Shown: positions 50,701 to 64,000 of the stretch, piece by piece
Position numbering within the stretch: the stretch's first letter is position 1
How the letters are laid out: every line of letters begins with the position of its first letter
Assembly: GCA_943735955.1 (NCBI GenBank)
Contig: OX030956.1
Coordinates: 235,001-299,000 of the forward strand
Direction: 5' to 3'
Source: Piscicola geometra
Lineage: Eukaryota > Annelida > Clitellata > Hirudinida > Piscicolidae
Length of the DNA: 64,000 bases
The notes under the pieces: generated by a model
Told to the model about the DNA's origin: nothing
The model's input: only the letters and a program-made list of their open reading frames with translations
Databases searched by the model: none
Translations under genes and position numbers: made by a program

Positions 50701-64000
<13,300 letters not shown>

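Overview
This is eukaryotic nuclear DNA from a metazoan: all genes are split by spliceosomal introns, intergenic DNA is AT-rich, and simple repeats are dense. The gene set (ZC3H4/6/8-type zinc finger, major vault protein, FREM-type matrix protein, mitochondrial GatC, PIKfyve) is animal. The style suggests a lophotrochozoan, and my best guess is an annelid (leech-like). That taxonomic guess is inference, not a sequence match. Exons were joined by hand using splice dinucleotides, codon phase and family resemblance. The joined lengths of the four complete genes are exact multiples of three, and every junction is in phase.

Layout. 1-380: last exon of a + strand gene cut by the left edge (stop 129, AATAAA 144-149), facing a possible - strand terminal exon (219-374, AATAAA on - at 193-198). 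657-5536 (+): ZC3H4/6/8-like triple CCCH zinc-finger protein, about 1,059 codons, with a textbook U12-type AT-AC intron between fingers 2 and 3. 6569-19972 (+): major vault protein, 19 coding exons, 873 residues, with introns built largely from different minisatellites. One is a 3.1-kb array of a 15-bp unit interrupted three times by a dispersed repeat. 19973-34783: about 15 kb of AT-rich DNA without a recognised host gene. It holds a decayed L2/CR1-like LINE 3' end and a 1,560-bp hAT element with intact terminal inverted repeats and 8-bp target duplication. 34837-48990 (+): FREM1-like extracellular matrix protein, nine coding exons, 2,179 residues (signal peptide, CSPG repeats, Calx-beta, C-type lectin domain). 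49282-50374 (-): mitochondrial GatC, five exons, 159 residues, with a recognisable presequence. 50701-64000 (+): PIKfyve, at least 32 coding exons, cut by the right edge inside the kinase domain. A tRNA-derived SINE lies in one of its last introns.

The genes do not form one pathway. They encode an RNA-binding nuclear protein, the vault shell, a basement-membrane protein, a subunit of the mitochondrial Gln-tRNA amidotransferase, and the endosomal PtdIns(3,5)P2 kinase. GatC and PIKfyve are divergent with 326 bp between start codons, so they probably share a promoter region. GatC and FREM are tail-to-tail.

The most unusual structure is the relationship of tandem repeats to introns. Arrays often begin within a few bases of a 5' splice site or run up to the 3' splice site, and one PIKfyve intron is almost entirely a (GT)n/(CA)n inverted pair.
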